Shown one piece after another: positions 18,701 to 26,106 of a stretch of 64,000 bases of DNA; the first letter of the stretch is position 1, and every line of letters begins with the position of its first letter. The position numbers and the translations under genes were made by a program. The notes beneath the pieces are model-generated. The model was not told the DNA's origin. It saw only the letters and a list, made by a program, of their open reading frames with translations, and searched no databases. This stretch comes from Candidatus Amarolinea dominans (GTDB taxonomy: Bacteria; Chloroflexota; Anaerolineae; SSC4; Amarolineaceae), in assembly GCA_016719785.1 (NCBI GenBank), contig JADJYJ010000003.1, positions 310,001 to 374,000 on the forward strand, in the 5' to 3' direction.

Positions 18701-19179
18701 GCCGTCAGCCGCTCCACGTACTGGCGGTCATTGTGCGCGTCCCATTCCAGGGCCACGCTTAGATTGAAGAGCAGCAAGGGATTGCTCGATGCGATGGTCA
18801 GCGTTTGCGTGCCCGGCGCGGAGACCGTGATGATGCCGGTTGTGACGCGCGGCATGGCGTTTTGGCTGCTCGAGTCGCTGGCCGGAATGATGGGCACGCT
18901 GGTGTAGAGAAGGCTGGCGCGCGTGACGGACAGGATCTTGGTCCGCGTCGCCGGCGCGGAAGCAGCTAACTGTTCGGTCTGTTGTGCCAGCGCCGCGGCC
19001 TCTGTCTGAGCGGCCTGTGCGACCGGCGCAGGTTCGGCTAACAGACCGGTCGGATTGAGCGGCGACAGACTGACCCACTGGTGCGTTTCTGGGACCGGCC
19101 ACAGGGCAAACAAGCGATCGTCATGATTCAGATCAACGCTTTCGATAGGGCCGCTGAGAAGCGGCCAGGCGCTCGCCGG
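15760..19179 (-). CDS. Zinc metalloprotease with C-terminal carbohydrate-binding-like domain (continuation of the FG-GAP gene after a frameshift)
   Basis: About 1,130 residues. The zinc-protease motif HELGHLLFFLDD is encoded at 18378-18343, within DEDWPRALAHELGH and DNYLGLDD. Earlier lies NPLLLFNLSVALEWDAHNDRQYV; the C-terminus (LLRNGDFEQAGDWTLTT ... MFVDDISLSN) resembles a jelly-roll carbohydrate-binding module. It has no signal peptide and no good start: the only nearby start is TTG at 19113. Upstream of that the frame already reads PLLSGPIESVDLNHDDRLFALWPV, which continues the C-terminus of the preceding gene (QVYRWAAGER) after a one-base shift at about 19165-19180. The two are therefore probably one secreted protein of about 2,070 residues. 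Confidence 0.75.
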   Translation of the reverse strand, partial: PASAWPLLSGPIESVDLNHDDRLFALWPVPETHQWVSLSPLNPTGLLAEPAPVAQAAQTEAAALAQQTEQLAASAPATRTKILSVTRASLLYTSVPIIPASDSSSQNAMPRVTTGIITVSAPGTQTLTIASSNPLLLFNLSVALEWDAHNDRQYVERLTADLVRASELLYDWTNGQAALGQISLTHDAMQQTANGSNAWLDADVRIHATNRLRPNATQGGIVSAVISDPLKSDIAYGPGAVEIGAAWNRFGDAAAGNLDEDWPRALAHELGHLLFFLDDNYLGLDDKDLLKPVGSCTGVMADPYKEDDDKGNGEFHLTGDWKIKCGETLSEKGAGRSDWATIHAFYPWLQEPTTDTAGPDILPFRVTQIASETWPADPVATLASPNFYLLDVAARPVQPGPGARAFLYKQDDRRIVDLGRPQLDQVQARGAQADDTLCVLDPDANRQGCTTVQERGNQEIVLSELDKKWSPEVTVNPGVITSSVNSTTIITTTVMTITLSGVPTTGHYSATIVPSDAPLMATGPITMERNGDDFTASLPFTGSAGFIDITTDDSKLCLTNQVTQAGAETCRITLDLTVNGSLAKIAGTGRLAPVLSNDGQAMLFGQNLDLGKDRLMILQTAVTIPSLPPQTAVTIPSLPPQTAVTIPRSLPPWATLIGHAYRLAATSNVILSKTSLSIGYLGNEVPPGEEPFLRIHHWDEKNSKWQPLTTTLVMASNNAVAAIQEQGLYALLSSTEIKLDGAGWHAFGYPVLEPPTRTITAALAYLPDDAFTLVYGYTPNLETDPWQVYAPGAPAGFNTLQELRFGQGYFIHTTGDAVLRFKGLSPFAETASGYRTNASSESPALPLPSLLPPLVRSLVSPPALITGTIEPGSSFSPTAGLTLTAWIKGRACGDGSTLVMTNGISYIGYSVMVRAADEDPWSGCGVPGAVITFSLESPALALSAPTPVTWNNSQATAVTLTVATAKQSNPEEPSACANLLRNGDFEQAGDWTLTTTDSTARYTTAEVHAGSRALQLGLLPNGSPGSHPAVPTLSTAYQDVRLPANAQKLTLTLWVKPGTRDSSGDYQLLLIFDLTRGGSRELWRKLENQNDWQQLSFDLTAYRGRAVRVYLEVRNDNQRLGDRTWMFVDDISLSNCRTP
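17225..17326. repeat. 33-bp in-frame tandem repeat in the metalloprotease gene
   Basis: Three copies (17225, 17261, 17294) encoding an 11-residue unit QTAVTIPSLPP; the first copy carries an extra CTC codon. Length changes stay in frame. Confidence 0.9.
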
Positions 19180-21979
19180 CCGCCCAGCGATACACCTGCG
19201 CGTTCGCGATCGTCGTCGTTCCGCTCAGCGTTTTGCTCTCCACTTGCAGGGGAGTCAGAATGGGGATGCTCACCCGGCCTTGACGAAAACTGCTGTATTG
19301 ATAAGGGCCAGGAGGCCGATTCTGGCACGGCTTCACCGTGGATGTCAGCAGCATGCGCAGATCTATGTCGTCGCGCCATTGCTCCCATTGCTCGAATGGC
19401 AGATACCACTTCAGGACTCGCGTGGCTGTCATGGAGGTGGCATTGGGACTTTCCAGGATCTCCTTCGGGTCGTCGACAACCGCGGCCGCACGCCAGTTCC
19501 TGCCGCTGTCGAAGGAGATTTCCGGCGCTCGATTGAAGTAGCAGCCGCCGTTAGGCACCGCCAACGAATAGGTTAAGGGATGAACGGCTGCGAGCGCTTG
19601 CTTATCGGGTATCCGCTCCGTGGTTTTCAGGCGAATCGTTTGCGCGTCGGCCCGCTCAACACGACGCCGATTGGTGAAGAACATGAGCCGCCCCGTCCCA
19701 TCGTTGGGGTTGTAGCGATCGGCGAACACGATGTCGGGCTTGCCGTCCCCGTTGAGATCTCCCGCGGCGACGGCGCGCGTGTAGTGCTTGCCGCGGGTCA
19801 GAATCACTGTCCTGGCGTCCGCAAAACCGCCCCGCCCATCGTTCAGGTAGATGACGTTGTCCAGCGCCAACATCCCGATGTCGCTGGACGTTGCCCAGAC
19901 GCCGGCCACGATGTCGAGGCTGCCATCGCCGTCGAAGTCGGCCAGGGCCACGCTGTAGGTCTTGTTGTCGAGCGTGCCCAGGTAGGCGGCTCGTTCCGTG
20001 GAAAACGAGCCACTGCCGTCATTGAAATAGACCACATTGGGCGCAAAGAAGTTGGCAACCACCAGGTCCAGGTCGCCGTCCCTGTCGAGGTCGCCCAGGG
20101 CCAGCGCTTTGGTAGCCTCGAATTCGCTGCCAAAGCGCCAGTCTGGCTCGCGGGCAAAATGCCCGGTTTTATCGTTGAAATAGACAGCATTGAACTGGTT
20201 CTCGTTGCCGACGACGATGTCCGGTCGGAGATCGCCATTGAGATCCCCAACCGCCACGCTGGTGGTGGGATCGGTGGGGCCGCCCAGGGCCTGGGTAGGA
20301 GTAACAACAAAGCCGCCACGACCATCGTTGAGATAAATGGCGCTCTGATTCTTGCTGCCGGCCACGATGTCGGGCCAGCCGTCCCCATCGAGGTCGCCCA
20401 CGGCCACGCTCCACGTGTCGCTCAAGGCGTTGCCCAGTTGCAGGGGATCGTTGGAAAAAGAGCCGCCGTCGTCGTTGTAGTAAACATGATTCGGCTGACC
20501 GCTTGCATTACCGGCGACGATGTCGAGATCCTTATCGTTGTCCAGATCGGCCAGGGCCAGGCTCGTGGTGGTGGCAGAAATGCCAAAGCGTTTCTGAACC
20601 TCGCCCAGATAGGTGAGCCTGCCTTCTTCGTACTTGTCTGGGCTGACTCCGGCCACGGCATCGAGCGTCCCGTTGCCGTCCAGGTCGCCCAGCGCCAGGC
20701 TGAAATACTCGCGCGACTCTCCGCCTTGGGCCTGGGCGAAGACGAGCTGGGGCGTCCCGGCCTGGGCAAAGTAGATGCGATGCCGTTCCTGGTGATTGGC
20801 CGCAATGAAATCGAGCGAGCCATTGTCATCGAGATCGGCCAGGGCCACGGCGTAGGTGCGATCAGCGCCAGAGCCAAAGTACTGCACGTCGTCCGGCGCG
20901 AAGCGCGCCCGGCCGTCGTTGAAAAGCACGCGGTTGCGGGTGGCGGCGCTGCCGCTGCGCTCGCCAAAGCCCACCGCCAGGTCGAGCGCGTCGTCGTTGT
21001 TGACATCGCCCAGCGCCAGGGTCATGGGCGCGTCGTTATTGGTGAACGAGAGGGACGATGATTTGCTGAACGCGGCTTGATCGTCGGCGACCGTGTTAGT
21101 GTAAATGATGAGCGCCTGTGATGTGGTGATGCCCTTCAAATAAGCAATCGCCAGATCGGGCGTTCCATCCCCGTTCAGATCGCCGGCGACCAGCGCGACG
21201 ACGCGACCGCGCGCCGCGCCGATCGTCGCGGCCGGCGCGAACCCGGCGCCATTGCGATTGAGAAACACCTGCGCCGGCCGCCCATCGAATCCAAGCACCA
21301 GGTCGAGCCGCCCATCGCCATTGCCATTGACGTCGGCCAGGGTCATGGCCGTGGCGCTCATGGCCTCGGTCGCGGTCAGCCAGGCTGGCGCGGGGCTGAA
21401 ACCGGCGTGGCCGTCGTTCCGGTAGACGCGGGTCATGGCGTTGGCGCCGCCCACGACCAGGTCGAAATCGGCGTCCCCGTCCAGGTCGCCAATGACCAGA
21501 GCAGGCGTCAGGGGTGACGTGATGGTCAGCAGCAACCTGGACGTGAACGTTCCCCGGTGCGCATTGAGATACAGCTGCGCCGGCGCCCCAGGCGCCAGCG
21601 CCAGCACATCGAGCCATCCGTCGCCATTCAGGTCGGCCACGGCGATCACGCTGGTCCGGGATGAATTGGTGAGCGTGATCGTCCCCCTAACCTCGGTGGG
21701 AAAGCCGCCGCGACCGTTGTTGAGGTAGATACGGTTGTCCTCACCCTGGTTGCCCACGACCAGGTCGAGGTCGCCGTCGTTGTCCATATCACCCACGGCC
21801 AGGCTGGTCGTCGGCTCGCTGCCCGTGCCCCATGCGGCGATGGGCGCCGGGCCAGAGGCCGAAGCGGCGGGCGGTCGCAAGGCCAGAAACAAGGCCCCCA
21901 GCAGCGCCAGGGTCAACGCGGTGGAAACGGCCAGTGCGCCCACAAGGCGAAGCCGTCGTCGAAGGTTCAAGGTGTTCAT
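19133..21979 (-). CDS. Secreted FG-GAP/VCBS repeat protein (N-terminal half of a frameshifted giant protein)
   Basis: 948 residues from ATG 21979. A signal peptide is clear: basic RRRLR, then VGALAVSTALTLALLGALFLAL, then an Ala-rich cleavage region. About a dozen FG-GAP units follow, each with a calcium loop of type DLNGDGxxD or DLDNDGDLD and a YLNDGRGGF strand, forming a beta-propeller. The last 160 residues leave the repeats and end at a stop (19133) that looks frameshift-generated. The ATG overlaps the TGA of the upstream STAND gene (ATGA), so the two are translationally coupled. FG-GAP propellers usually mediate adhesion or ligand binding on the cell surface. Confidence 0.85.
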   Translation of the reverse strand: MNTLNLRRRLRLVGALAVSTALTLALLGALFLALRPPAASASGPAPIAAWGTGSEPTTSLAVGDMDNDGDLDLVVGNQGEDNRIYLNNGRGGFPTEVRGTITLTNSSRTSVIAVADLNGDGWLDVLALAPGAPAQLYLNAHRGTFTSRLLLTITSPLTPALVIGDLDGDADFDLVVGGANAMTRVYRNDGHAGFSPAPAWLTATEAMSATAMTLADVNGNGDGRLDLVLGFDGRPAQVFLNRNGAGFAPAATIGAARGRVVALVAGDLNGDGTPDLAIAYLKGITTSQALIIYTNTVADDQAAFSKSSSLSFTNNDAPMTLALGDVNNDDALDLAVGFGERSGSAATRNRVLFNDGRARFAPDDVQYFGSGADRTYAVALADLDDNGSLDFIAANHQERHRIYFAQAGTPQLVFAQAQGGESREYFSLALGDLDGNGTLDAVAGVSPDKYEEGRLTYLGEVQKRFGISATTTSLALADLDNDKDLDIVAGNASGQPNHVYYNDDGGSFSNDPLQLGNALSDTWSVAVGDLDGDGWPDIVAGSKNQSAIYLNDGRGGFVVTPTQALGGPTDPTTSVAVGDLNGDLRPDIVVGNENQFNAVYFNDKTGHFAREPDWRFGSEFEATKALALGDLDRDGDLDLVVANFFAPNVVYFNDGSGSFSTERAAYLGTLDNKTYSVALADFDGDGSLDIVAGVWATSSDIGMLALDNVIYLNDGRGGFADARTVILTRGKHYTRAVAAGDLNGDGKPDIVFADRYNPNDGTGRLMFFTNRRRVERADAQTIRLKTTERIPDKQALAAVHPLTYSLAVPNGGCYFNRAPEISFDSGRNWRAAAVVDDPKEILESPNATSMTATRVLKWYLPFEQWEQWRDDIDLRMLLTSTVKPCQNRPPGPYQYSSFRQGRVSIPILTPLQVESKTLSGTTTIANAQVYRWAAGERLAASQRPYRKR

Positions 21980-24915
21980 GCGTCCCTCCTTGCAGTCCAT
22001 GTCTCTTGCAGATCGCGCTGCGCGCCCAGCCGCTCGAAGCACTCGGCGGCCGCGTCGAAGAGCGGCTGACTGGCCGCGGCGTCGCCCTGCGCCAGGTGCA
22101 GCCGTGCCCAGGCCAACTGCGTGCGCGCAGCCTCGTACGGGTCCGCGCCGTCCAGGAGCTCCAGGCTGCGCGCCAGGGCGGCCGCGGCGGCCGCGAACTG
22201 CCCGCTGGCGGCCAGGGCGCGGCCCTGCACCCGCAGGCTCATGCCCTGCTCGAGCGGCGCGTCCACGGCCGCGGTCAGCGATTGCTCGACGGCAGCCAGC
22301 GCGGCGACCGGGTCGCCGGCCGCCAACCCGATCTGGGCGCGGCGCCGATAGATCTCCGGCAAGAACCCGTGGATATGCGTGGTCGAGGCCAGGCGCTCGG
22401 CCGCGGTCACCTGGGCGAGCGCGGCGTCGAACTCTCCCTGGTGCTGCTGCCATTCGGCCAGGTTGAGCAACCCCGCGATCTCCTGCCGGACGAGTTGATG
22501 CTGGCGCGCGAGGTTGACCGCGGCCTGCAACTGCACCCCAGCCCCGGCGTCGTCGCCGCGGCGCAAGAGCAGGTAGCCCAGATTGACGGCCAGTTGGGTG
22601 CGCTGGGTGCCGCTGCCCACCCGGCCGGCCAGTTCATTGGCTTCGGTCAGCCTCTGGATGGCGCCGTCCCAGTCGCCCTGGGTGAAGATGTCGAGTCCCA
22701 GGTTCATCTCGGCAGTCACGCGCCAAAAATCGTCGTGCGTCTGCCGCGCCCGCGCCGCAGCCTGGCTGGTATGGCCGATGGCGCCGTCCAGGTCGCCCAA
22801 CGCGCTGGCCACAATGCCCAGGTTGAGCTGCGCCCGCATCCAGAGTTGATCGGGCAGATTGGGCGTCTCTTGCAGCGCGGTCTGGGCCGCTTCCCGGCTC
22901 GCAGCCCAGGCGCCGGCCGCAATTTGAACGGTGCTCAGCGTCACCAACAGGTCGGCTCGTTCCAATCCGCTGTCGGCCCCCACCTCCTCCAGGCCACGAT
23001 CCAGCCAGGTTTTGGCTTCATCGGGCGCCTGATCCGACAGCAGGTCGCCCAGGCGCTGACAGGCGCGCACGATCAGGCTGCGCCGCGCCGGCGTGGGCGG
23101 CAGGCGCTGGGCCAGCTCGAGGACTTGACGGTAGCTGACCTGAGCGGCCTCGCTGGCGCTGTCGAACTGATGGATTTCGCCGGCCGTCAAGATCAGCCGC
23201 GCCCGCAGGAAGTCCGACAGGGGGTGATCCGCAAACCGGACCAACAGCCGCGGCAGGGCATGGGCCTGGCCGCGATTGATGAACGCCATGACGTCGGCGG
23301 TCGCCAGTTCAGCCGCGTGTTCGATCTCTCCTGCGCGCAGGAAATGCTCGATTGCCAGCAGGGGATCGGGCTGCTCTGTTTCGTAGAAGGCGCCGGCGCG
23401 ACGGTGCAGCGTCCGGCGGTCATCCGGGCCAAGATCGGCGTAGTAGTAACTGCGCAGGATCACGTGGAGATTGATCACGCGTCCCTCTGCGGTTTCTTGA
23501 CCGCTCAGCAAATGACGATCGGTCAGCGATTGAATGGTGCGCCGCAAACCGCTGCGGTTGAGGACGGCGCTGAGGGCCGCGAGGGTCGCGGGATAGCCCA
23601 ACAAGGCGGATACCGCGCGTAAAACCGTGCGTTCGTCATCCGAGGATGATTCATCAATCTGGCGAACCAGGAAGCGTTCCACGTCCTGTTGTTCGCTCAA
23701 ACGGGCAATCAAGGTCGCAGGATCGTGGCTGTGACGCAGAAGCTCGGCCGCCAGGCTCAGCAGTTGGGTGTTGCCCTGAACCTGCGTGTGCAGCGCAGCC
23801 AGCAACTCAGGCGGCAAGTTGATGCCGCGTTGGGCCAGCAACACGCCCGCATCGGCGGCTGACAAGCCGTCCAATGCACGGAATTGCACGGTTTGGACAA
23901 AATCGGGGACGCGCCGCGCAATCAGAATCAGCGACACATCCCCGGCGTGGACCACCGTTGCCAGGCGTTCGACAAATGTCTTGATGAGCGGGCTGCTCTC
24001 ATCTACCCGGTGAAAATCGTCCAGGCACAGAAGGCAGCCCAACCCGCGGAGTTCCTGAAACACGTAGTTGAAAAGTACGTCGGATTGGGGCGTACGGGTG
24101 CCGCGCTGGCGGGCGCTTTCCAGCATTTCCCACAGCCCGGGGCGCTCCTGGTAGTACAAGAAGCCGGCCAACTGCACAATGACGGCGTCCACATCCAGCG
24201 GTTCATGAAACTCGTACCAAAAGATGCGCGACGCCGCGCCGGCAAAGTCCCGCGCCAGGCGCGCGGCCAGCGTGGTCTTGCCCATGCCGGCCATGCCCGT
24301 GATGACCGCAAAATGCTTCGTGCGCAGAATCTCGCCAAAGTAGGCCAGATCGTCGGCCCGGCCCACGAAGTCGTCCACCGCGGGCGGCGCTTGCGGCCGC
24401 GGGGGCGGCGCGATGGCGTCTACGGAAGGTCGGAGCGGGGCAAGCAGCGCATAGAGGTCGGCGGCCAGCGCCTCATCGGCCAGCGCCTGGCGGCGCACCT
24501 GGGTGCGCAGGATGAGCTGCAGGTCAGCATCGCCCGGCGCTTGCGCCAGGTCTTCCAGGGCCAGGCGCAGGCGAGGCTGCCCGGCCACCAGGGGCTGCAG
24601 CGCGGGCCAAAGGGCGTTGCCGTCGCTCCGCGCGCCGGGCGCCGCTGTCAACTGCGTCAGCAGCGTGATCGCCAGGCTCTCGGTAAATTCCTCATAGCGG
24701 GCGTTGTTCAGGCCGCGCACTTCCCGCAGCAGGTCGGCGGTCAGGCGCTGGCGCTCCACGTAATCGAGCAGCAGGCGCGCCCGCGCCCCGCGCGTCATGC
24801 CGTCGGTAAATTGGTCATAGACAGGACGGAAGGTCTGAAAACAGAGAGCCTCGAAATCATCTTTATCGAGGGCCTTGGTCAGCAGGCGACTGAGTGTGAT
24901 GAATTGGGCGGCCAT
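21976..24915 (-). CDS. STAND NTPase with N-terminal death-fold-like (EAD-type) domain and TPR-like repeats
   Basis: 979 residues from ATG 24915 (GGAGA 7 nt upstream); an alternative start at 24939 lacks such a site. Residues about 3-78 (FITLSRLLTKALDKDDFEAL ... LLLDYVERQRL) have the spacing of effector-associated death-like adaptor domains. A linker precedes the NB-ARC-like NTPase: GMAGMGKTT (Walker A, about 206-214), LLCLDDFH (Walker B, about 300) and the sensor ILIARRVPDF. A winged-helix region follows, then about 450 residues of TPR-like helices with Ala/Leu-rich pairs. STAND proteins are switches that oligomerise on sensing a ligand. The adjoining coupled gene encodes a secreted FG-GAP/protease. 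Confidence 0.82.
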   Translation of the reverse strand: MAAQFITLSRLLTKALDKDDFEALCFQTFRPVYDQFTDGMTRGARARLLLDYVERQRLTADLLREVRGLNNARYEEFTESLAITLLTQLTAAPGARSDGNALWPALQPLVAGQPRLRLALEDLAQAPGDADLQLILRTQVRRQALADEALAADLYALLAPLRPSVDAIAPPPRPQAPPAVDDFVGRADDLAYFGEILRTKHFAVITGMAGMGKTTLAARLARDFAGAASRIFWYEFHEPLDVDAVIVQLAGFLYYQERPGLWEMLESARQRGTRTPQSDVLFNYVFQELRGLGCLLCLDDFHRVDESSPLIKTFVERLATVVHAGDVSLILIARRVPDFVQTVQFRALDGLSAADAGVLLAQRGINLPPELLAALHTQVQGNTQLLSLAAELLRHSHDPATLIARLSEQQDVERFLVRQIDESSSDDERTVLRAVSALLGYPATLAALSAVLNRSGLRRTIQSLTDRHLLSGQETAEGRVINLHVILRSYYYADLGPDDRRTLHRRAGAFYETEQPDPLLAIEHFLRAGEIEHAAELATADVMAFINRGQAHALPRLLVRFADHPLSDFLRARLILTAGEIHQFDSASEAAQVSYRQVLELAQRLPPTPARRSLIVRACQRLGDLLSDQAPDEAKTWLDRGLEEVGADSGLERADLLVTLSTVQIAAGAWAASREAAQTALQETPNLPDQLWMRAQLNLGIVASALGDLDGAIGHTSQAAARARQTHDDFWRVTAEMNLGLDIFTQGDWDGAIQRLTEANELAGRVGSGTQRTQLAVNLGYLLLRRGDDAGAGVQLQAAVNLARQHQLVRQEIAGLLNLAEWQQHQGEFDAALAQVTAAERLASTTHIHGFLPEIYRRRAQIGLAAGDPVAALAAVEQSLTAAVDAPLEQGMSLRVQGRALAASGQFAAAAAALARSLELLDGADPYEAARTQLAWARLHLAQGDAAASQPLFDAAAECFERLGAQRDLQETWTARRDA

Positions 24916-25160
24916 GGGCGTTCTCCGGGTACGCAGCAATAACGGTTCGAATGCTCGCCAGGAATAGGATCGGTCAGGTCAACAAGACGGTTGGTTCGGG
25001 GGTCGGTTTGGATGAAAGCGCATCACCGGCCACAGGCTCGATCGGCGACGCGTTGCAGACATGATTGACAGGTCAATGGGGTGCATTATAGCGCAAAGGT
25101 CCTGCGCGTCCAAATGCCCAAATAAAACGGGCTGCCCAATCGTCTGCCAACGGCTTCTGT

Positions 25161-25168
25161 GCTATAAT
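25161..25168 (+). promoter_or_regulatory. Extended -10 promoter of the GNAT gene, nearly leaderless
   Basis: TGCTATAAT (25160-25168) ends 8 nt before the ATG at 25177, so transcription would begin at or 1-2 nt before the start codon. No ribosome-binding site is seen. The rest of 24940-25160 shows no gene. Confidence 0.55.
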
Positions 25169-25176
25169 CTGGCCTC

Positions 25177-26094
25177 ATGAACGACCATGACTCGCAAGCC
25201 AACACCTTTCATGTTGCGGTGCGGCCGGTGCAGCCGGCGGATGGGGCGCGTATCCTGACCTTGCTCGATCAGTCACGCCGCCGGGCGCTGAACTTTGGCG
25301 CGGAGGACCTGCCCGGGCTGCTGACCTCGGAGCAGACGAGCGGCACGGTCGCGGAAACCGGGCCGCTGCTGTGGGGCTTTCTGTTGACCACCCTGCTGGC
25401 GCAGCCGGCGCTGCCAGGCGAAACAGTCGAGCGCTGGGCTGTGCTGCGTGGCTGTGCGCTGCTGGGCGGCTGGCGCTCCGAAGAAGCCCTGCCCGCACTC
25501 TGGGAACCGGTGGCCGCGGCGCTCAGAGGCCGGCGTGCTCAGGCGGTGGTGCATATCGCTCATGCGGAATGGCTGCACACGCCGCTGCTGCGCCTCGGTT
25601 TTCAGATCAGCGATCATCTGGAGGTGATGCAGCGCGGGGTGGGGATTGACCATGCCAGCGACGGCGTGGGGCCGGCCACGCTGCGCCCCGCGCGACCCGA
25701 CGAGGTCGCCGCGCTGCTGGCGGTGGACAGCGCGGCCTTCGCGGCGCCCTGGCGTGCGACCGCGACCGACCTGGCCGGACTGCTGGTCATGAGCAGCCAT
25801 GCGGTGGTGGCCGAGGTGGAAGGTCAGGCGATGGGCTATGCGGTCAGCGACGTGCGCGGGGAAATAGGCGTGCTGGCGCGGCTGGCCGTCCATCCGACCG
25901 CCCAGGGTCAGGGCCTCGGCCGCCAACTGCTGACCGACGCGCTGCGCTCCTGCCGGCGCAGCGGCGCGACCAGCGTCAGCCTCAACACCAACGCCGGCAA
26001 CCCGGCCAGTCAGCGCCTGTACAGCCAGCATGGCTTTCGCCTGCTGGGCAAGCGCACGCCGGTGATGACCTTGCGCCTTTCGCCGGCGCGTTGA
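25177..26094 (+). CDS. GNAT-family N-acetyltransferase
   Basis: 305 residues. The C-terminal half is a clear GNAT domain: VVAEVEGQAMGYAV, then LARLAVHPTAQGQGLGRQLL with the acetyl-CoA-binding Q/R-x-x-G-x-G/A loop, and NAGNPASQRLYSQHGF. The N-terminal 150 residues resemble a second, degenerate GNAT-like fold without the acetyl-CoA loop. The acceptor is unknown. The next gene starts 12 nt downstream, so they are probably co-transcribed. Confidence 0.82.
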   Translation: MNDHDSQANTFHVAVRPVQPADGARILTLLDQSRRRALNFGAEDLPGLLTSEQTSGTVAETGPLLWGFLLTTLLAQPALPGETVERWAVLRGCALLGGWRSEEALPALWEPVAAALRGRRAQAVVHIAHAEWLHTPLLRLGFQISDHLEVMQRGVGIDHASDGVGPATLRPARPDEVAALLAVDSAAFAAPWRATATDLAGLLVMSSHAVVAEVEGQAMGYAVSDVRGEIGVLARLAVHPTAQGQGLGRQLLTDALRSCRRSGATSVSLNTNAGNPASQRLYSQHGFRLLGKRTPVMTLRLSPAR

Positions 26095-26106
26095 GGGGGG
26101 TGCTGC

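Noticed and set aside
19580..21061. 493-codon plus-strand frame opposite the FG-GAP gene
   Set aside because: Antisense of the calcium-loop repeats; no start context or family similarity.
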